A program made the translations under genes and the position numbers. Under the pieces are notes generated by a model. The model saw nothing but the letters and a program-made list of their open reading frames with translations, was not told the origin of the DNA and did no database searches. Positions 53,149 through 56,860 of a stretch of DNA of 56,860 nucleotides are shown here, one piece after another. The stretch is taken from NCBI GenBank assembly GCA_030917925.1, contig JAUPTV010000034.1, positions 1-56,860 of the forward strand, in the 5' to 3' direction. Each line of letters opens with the position of its first letter. Position 1 is the first letter of the stretch. This DNA comes from Pseudomonadota bacterium (lineage in GTDB: Bacteria; Pseudomonadota; Gammaproteobacteria; Competibacterales; Competibacteraceae).

Positions 53149-53926
53149 GGGAGTGCCTGATTTTCGGGTGGCGATTCCAGCCCGGTATGCTTCAACCCGG
53201 TTGCCGGGTAAACCATTGCGACTGCTGGCGGGTCGGCCCCTGATTGAACATGTCTACCAGCGGGCGCTGGCCAGTGGGGCGGTGGAAGTGGTGATTGCGA
53301 CCGACGATCCGCGCATCCGGGAAGTGGCTGAAGGCTTTGGCGCGACGGTGTGCATGACTTCGCCTGAACATCTTTCGGGAACAGACCGACTGGCGGAAGT
53401 TGCTGAACGATTGGGTTGGCCGGAAGACGCTGTTGTGGTCAATGTGCAGGGTGATGAACCGCATCTGCCATCAGCGCTGATTCAGCAGGTTGCAGCGGGA
53501 CTGGCGGCGCATCCTGACGCGGGTATCGCTACGGTTTGCGCCCGTATCCATGACCCCGGCGAGTTGTTTGATCCGAATGTGGTCAAGGTCGTGCGGGACG
53601 CTCAGGACTATGCCCTGTACTTCAGCCGTGCGCCGATTCCCTGGCATCGCGAGGCATTTGGGCAGGGCAGGGTAGGGGAGAGGGAACTGCCGACCGGTGA
53701 CTGGTTCCGGCATATCGGCCTGTACGCCTACCGGGTGGCGGTGTTGACCCGCTACCCGCATCTGTCGCCAGCGCCGGCTGAACAGATTGAGTCGCTGGAA
53801 CAGTTGCGGGCGTTATGGCACGGCATCCGCATTTATGTAGCCGAGGCGGTTGAAAAGCCGCCGCCGGGGGTGGATACCGAGGCGGATCTGGCGCGGGCTG
53901 AGGCGGAGTGCCAGCGTTCAGATTAA
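53141..53926 (+). CDS. kdsB: 3-deoxy-manno-octulosonate cytidylyltransferase
   Basis: A 261-residue enzyme that joins CMP to KDO for lipopolysaccharide. Key stretches are [39 protein letters not shown] and [13 protein letters not shown] chose GTG 53141 because AGGAGG lies nine bases upstream; ATG 53123 lacks a site. It overlaps trm112 by eight bases, and its 3' end overlaps the convergent small gene by nine. Confidence 0.93.
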   Translation: MSEGVPDFRVAIPARYASTRLPGKPLRLLAGRPLIEHVYQRALASGAVEVVIATDDPRIREVAEGFGATVCMTSPEHLSGTDRLAEVAERLGWPEDAVVVNVQGDEPHLPSALIQQVAAGLAAHPDAGIATVCARIHDPGELFDPNVVKVVRDAQDYALYFSRAPIPWHREAFGQGRVGERELPTGDWFRHIGLYAYRVAVLTRYPHLSPAPAEQIESLEQLRALWHGIRIYVAEAVEKPPPGVDTEADLARAEAECQRSD

Positions 53927-54187
53927 TAAATCAAACGCCGCCAGTTCTGGCAATTCCGGATTGAGGCCATCGCGGCGATTGTTAAGCAGGTTGACGGTGA
54001 ACGTGCGGGGTTGGTGATCGCCGGCGTCGCCATACTGATTCGCCTGAAGGAAGCGGCGGTCGTCGCCATCGCGCAGAACCAGCGCCGGTTCATCGGCCAG
54101 GATATCAATGACCTGGCAGGCCGCGCCTTGATAGGTCAAGGTCTGGCCCAGCAGCTTTTTCAATGCATGGGGGTCAAGGTGCAGCAT
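53918..54187 (-). CDS. Small conserved-looking protein downstream of tyrA
   Basis: This has 89 residues: MLHLDPHALKKLLGQTLTYQ, a middle CQVIDILADEPALVLRDGDD and an ending FDLLI. There is no signal peptide. I do not recognise the family. It begins ten bases past the tyrA stop on the same strand, so it is probably co-transcribed, and it converges on kdsB with a nine-base overlap. The ribosome-binding site is weak. Confidence 0.65.
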   Translation of the reverse strand: MLHLDPHALKKLLGQTLTYQGAACQVIDILADEPALVLRDGDDRRFLQANQYGDAGDHQPRTFTVNLLNNRRDGLNPELPELAAFDLLI

Positions 54188-54197
54188 GGGCAATCGC

Positions 54198-55070
54198 TCA
54201 ATCGAGATAGAGGTTGTCACGGGCGCGTTTGGCCCGCTGGAAGGTGGCCAGCACCACATCATGGTCATCGGCGCGAATCGATTTCGCCAGATGTTCCAGG
54301 TCCGCCACGAAGAGCGCAATCATTTCCAGCAACTGGTCACGGTTGGCAACACAGATGTCGTGCCACATCTGCGGGTCGCTGGAGGCGATCCGGGTGAAGT
54401 CGCGGAAGCCGCCAGCAGCATAGCGGAAAATTTCGGCCCGGTCGTCGAGTCGCGCCAGGGTATCAACCAGCGTGTAGGCCAGCATGTGCGGTAAATGACT
54501 GGTCGCGGCCAGTACCGCATCATGGTGGCGCACGCCCATGTCCACGACCTCAGCGCCAGTGATTTCCCACATCCGGCGAATGAGTTGGTGCGCGATGGCA
54601 GACGTTTCTGCCAGGGGTGTCAGAATCACCCGCCGCCGCTGGAACAGGGTAGCGAACGAGGCTTCAACGCCGCTTTGCTCAGTGCCAGCGATGGGATGGC
54701 CGGGGACGAAATGTGGCGGAATATAGCCATAGACCCGCTCGACATCGGCCACGACACTGCCTTTGGCGCTACCGGCGTCGGTCAACACCGCATCGGGTTC
54801 CAGATGCGGGGCGATGACCCGCAATACCGCCGCCATCGCGCCCAGTGGTACGGCCAGCAGCACCACATCCGCGCCCGTCACCGCTTGCGCCGGATCAGTC
54901 ACATAGCGGTCGATCACACCCAGCCGCACTGCCGCCTGTAAATTAGCTTCGCCGCGCCCGCAGCCAATCACTTCGCCGACTTCACCGGCTTCTCGCAAAG
55001 CGCGGGCCAGCGAGCCGCCAATCAGGCCGACCCCGATGATGCATAAACGCCGAATCAGAGGTTGCGTCAT
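54198..55070 (-). CDS. tyrA: Prephenate (or arogenate) dehydrogenase
   Basis: A 290-residue enzyme that oxidises prephenate to 4-hydroxyphenylpyruvate for tyrosine. An N-terminal Rossmann motif CIIGVGLIGGSLARAL is followed by the catalytic-histidine loop FVPGHPIAGTEQSG and HHDAVLAATSHLPHMLAYTLVD. No chorismate mutase domain is fused. It starts seven bases past the hisC stop, so hisC and tyrA form an operon. Confidence 0.93.
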   Translation of the reverse strand: MTQPLIRRLCIIGVGLIGGSLARALREAGEVGEVIGCGRGEANLQAAVRLGVIDRYVTDPAQAVTGADVVLLAVPLGAMAAVLRVIAPHLEPDAVLTDAGSAKGSVVADVERVYGYIPPHFVPGHPIAGTEQSGVEASFATLFQRRRVILTPLAETSAIAHQLIRRMWEITGAEVVDMGVRHHDAVLAATSHLPHMLAYTLVDTLARLDDRAEIFRYAAGGFRDFTRIASSDPQMWHDICVANRDQLLEMIALFVADLEHLAKSIRADDHDVVLATFQRAKRARDNLYLD

Positions 55071-55077
55071 GGTCAGG

Positions 55078-56202
55078 TCAGCCCTTGAGGATGTCGCTCA
55101 GTGCGTCAATGCAGCGGGCATTTTCCGCCGCCGTACCGATGCTGATGCGCAGGTAATCGGGTAAATCGTAGTTATCGACGGGCCGAACGATCACGCCGCG
55201 TTTGAGCAGTTCCAGAAACACCTCCCGCCCTGGTCGGCCCACGTCCACGCACAGGAAATTGCCGACCGAGGGTAGCCAGCGCAACGGCCACTGGCGGCAA
55301 GCGTCGAGGAATTGCTGCATACCGGCGTCATTCAGCGCCCGACTGTGTTCCAGATGGCTGATATCATCCAGCGCCGCTGCCGCTGCAACCAGCGCCAAGC
55401 TGTTGACATTGAAGGGCTGGCGAACCCGGTTCAACAGATCAGCGGCCTGGGGATGGGAAACGGCGTAACCGACCCGCAAGCCGGCCAGGCCGTAAGCCTT
55501 GGAGAAGGTGCGGGTCACGATGAGATTGGGGAAGCGCTCAAGCCAGTGCAGGGCGTTGGGGCAGTCGGCGGCGGGATCGACATATTCGCCATACGCCTCG
55601 TCCACCACGACGATGACGGATTCGGGAACCGCCGCCAGAAACGCCTCCAGTTCCGCCGTCTTCAACCAGGTGCCGGTGGGGTTATTGGGATTGGCGATGA
55701 AGACCACGCGAGTGCGGTCGTTAATCAGCGCCAGCATCGCCGCCGGATCGTGACCGTGGGGCATGGCGTGATCGTCGGGATGCGCCTTGGCGATGCGGGC
55801 TGTCGCGCCGATGGCCTGGGTGACAATGGGATAGACCGCGAAGGCGTGTTCAGAAAAAACCGCTTCATGTTCCGGGGTCAGGAACGCCCGCGCCACCAGT
55901 TCCAGCACGTCGTTCGAGCCATTGCCCAGCGTCAGCATCGCCATGGACAGTCCCAATTTTGCGGATAAGGCCGACTTGAGTTCAAAGCCATTGCCGTCGG
56001 GGTAACGGGCCAAGCCGTTTAACGCTTCACGCACGGCGGTCAGCGCTCTGGGACTGGGACCGAGCGGGTTTTCGTTCGATGCCAGTTTGATAATGTCGGT
56101 CAGGCCATATTCCCGGCGTAATTCGCTTTCCGGTTTGCCCGGCTGATAGGGTTGCAGGGTGCGAACGCCAGGGGCGGCAAGGGAGAAGAAATCGCAGGTC
56201 AT
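55078..56202 (-). CDS. hisC: Histidinol-phosphate aminotransferase (aromatic transaminase type)
   Basis: A 374-residue class I PLP enzyme. KLASNENPLGPSP, GNGSNDVLELVARAFL, NPNNPTGTW, VVDEAYGEY and the PLP lysine in TRTFSKAYGLAGLRVGY are all present. Beside tyrA and pheA it probably acts on aromatic keto acids as well as, or instead of, histidinol phosphate. The usual order in many proteobacteria is pheA-hisC-tyrA; here an AT-rich insert separates pheA from hisC. Confidence 0.93.
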   Translation of the reverse strand: MTCDFFSLAAPGVRTLQPYQPGKPESELRREYGLTDIIKLASNENPLGPSPRALTAVREALNGLARYPDGNGFELKSALSAKLGLSMAMLTLGNGSNDVLELVARAFLTPEHEAVFSEHAFAVYPIVTQAIGATARIAKAHPDDHAMPHGHDPAAMLALINDRTRVVFIANPNNPTGTWLKTAELEAFLAAVPESVIVVVDEAYGEYVDPAADCPNALHWLERFPNLIVTRTFSKAYGLAGLRVGYAVSHPQAADLLNRVRQPFNVNSLALVAAAAALDDISHLEHSRALNDAGMQQFLDACRQWPLRWLPSVGNFLCVDVGRPGREVFLELLKRGVIVRPVDNYDLPDYLRISIGTAAENARCIDALSDILKG

Positions 56203-56223
56203 GTTGAGAGTACCGTGGTGAAT

Positions 56224-56529
56224 TTAACTTTGAAATTTATCGCATTGGGTCATCGCTGGGGAGTGTTGAAATCGCCAAGACGCCAAGTTATTTAGTTCTG
56301 TAATATCACCTTGTTGGCTCCACAAGAACCCTCGAAGAACCTTTTTTATTTCTATTAATTTTTCAGATGGCCATGTTCTATCAACAACTAAAATAATTGT
56401 TCTAGGTATCAATTTTTCATTATTTAATATTTCTCTAAAAAAATTAGAAGTTGGATAAGGACCTATAACAGTCATACATTCCAGTATATAACCATCCAGT
56501 TTCCCCCAAAGAAGTTGATCAAAAAACAT
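56224..56529 (-). CDS. AT-rich hypothetical protein inserted between pheA and hisC
   Basis: This has 101 residues. The first 70 look natural (MFFDQLLWGKLDGYILECM, IVVDRTWPSEKLIEIKKV-like pattern), but the last 20 or so are written through a CCAAGACGCCAA repeat, so the protein is probably truncated. GGAG eight bases before ATG 56529 supports expression. The base composition is far more AT-rich than its neighbours, a sign of transfer. I do not recognise the family. Confidence 0.5.
   Translation of the reverse strand: MFFDQLLWGKLDGYILECMTVIGPYPTSNFFREILNNEKLIPRTIILVVDRTWPSEKLIEIKKVLRGFLWSQQGDITELNNLASWRFQHSPAMTQCDKFQS
56275..56286 (+). repeat. Left copy of CCAAGACGCCAA inverted repeat
   Basis: The 12 bases CCAAGACGCCAA are exactly complementary to TTGGCGTCTTGG at 56766-56777. 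The two copies face each other across about 480 bases of AT-rich DNA. The block between them and beyond 56529 (56530-56797) holds no gene I can support; GTGGGCTGCCGCAAAAG at 56609-56625 might be an IS end. Confidence 0.6.
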
Positions 56530-56765
56530 TTTAATTTCTCCAATATTTTGATTGAACGAATTTTTCTTTACTCATCATGTATCAATTAAAAAAATCAGCA
56601 TCCTACTAGTGGGCTGCCGCAAAAGTTTTTCGAGACATCAGTTCATTTCCCTAGTGAAGCAACCAATCCGTAGCCATTCCTACAGCTCCCTACGGTCGCT
56701 CCAATGACCGTACCGACAGAGCTAACTCCTTCCACCCGCGACCGTTATAGCCCGAGTGAGCGTTT

Positions 56766-56777
56766 TTGGCGTCTTGG
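56766..56777 (-). repeat. Right copy of CCAAGACGCCAA inverted repeat
   Basis: TTGGCGTCTTGG is the exact reverse complement of the left copy at 56275-56286. It lies 20 bases from the pheA stop codon. Together the copies bound the insertion in the aromatic operon. Confidence 0.6.
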
Positions 56778-56797
56778 TGGTTCAGCTTTTTCCCTAA

Positions 56798-56860
56798 TTA
56801 CAACACACCCTTGGGATACGACCCCAGCACCCGGAACAGACTGGCTTGATCGCGTAATTC
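56798..56860 (-). CDS. pheA: PheA (chorismate mutase/prephenate dehydratase), last 20 residues only
   Basis: The frame enters from the right edge and reads ELRDQASLFRVLGSYPKGVL then stop. The ending VLGSYPK is the conserved C-terminus of prephenate dehydratase, the ACT-domain end. Its place upstream of hisC-tyrA in the reading direction fits the known pheA-hisC-tyrA order. Too little is present to judge the rest. Confidence 0.75.
   Translation of the reverse strand, partial: ELRDQASLFRVLGSYPKGVL

Overview
The window reads as chromosomal DNA from a Gammaproteobacterium. The evidence is a PilH-type regulator, the order exbB-exbD-lpxK-trm112-kdsB, a pheA...hisC-tyrA aromatic block, an AstC-type transaminase, NADP malic enzyme fused to a phosphotransacetylase-like domain, and a FadN/thiolase pair. 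Gene density is high, the core is clearly GC-rich, and many stop/start overlaps are of the ATGA type. A relative of the Competibacter group is my guess from gene content and repeat style, not something the sequence proves. I saw no rRNA, tRNA, CRISPR array or intact mobile element.

Layout. 1-2252: a partial Hsp70-like ATPase coupled to a DUF2760 protein. 2490-2855: pilH. 2874-6393: the corrin-ring genes cbiX, cbiC, cbiET and cbiL on the minus strand. 6452-11503: a receiver protein and two related hybrid histidine kinases on the minus strand. 11778-14680: a cobalamin riboswitch and the cobalt ECF transporter cbiMNQO, ending in a 25-base convergent overlap with a PdxA-family gene. 16093-19668: a beta-oxidation pair. 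19785-26462: a membrane protein, a PilZ protein, a PEBP-like protein, two tandem trkH paralogues and an acyl-CoA ligase. 26463-28312: an AT-rich patch with hemerythrin, a dead IS5-type transposase fragment and a lone solute-binding protein. 28371-31019: malic enzyme and an XRE regulator. 31073-40041: a SulP transporter followed by a six-gene hydrogenase-4-like operon. 40074-42655: nudC, an HD phosphohydrolase and a cyclase-FHA protein. 42709-46754: an amino-acid ABC transporter, a tiny zinc-ribbon gene and astC. 46836-48701: four small exported proteins. 48798-50387: an aldehyde dehydrogenase. 50519-53926: the ExbBD/LpxK/KdsB envelope block. 53918-56860: tyrA, hisC, an AT-rich insertion and the 3' tip of pheA.

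How the genes fit together. Cobalt uptake under B12 control and half of a B12 ring pathway sit about 5 kb apart, so cobalamin synthesis is a main theme. The kinases with their lone receiver, PilH, PilZ and the cyclase-FHA protein form a dispersed signalling layer. Fatty-acid oxidation genes, an acyl-CoA ligase and malic enzyme serve carbon flow between storage, acids and pyruvate.

The most unusual item is the hydrogenase-4-like operon. Its large subunit lacks all four cysteines that bind the nickel-iron site, while the small subunit keeps its iron-sulfur ligands. It is therefore not a hydrogenase but an ion-pumping relative of unknown substrate, next to a SulP anion transporter.
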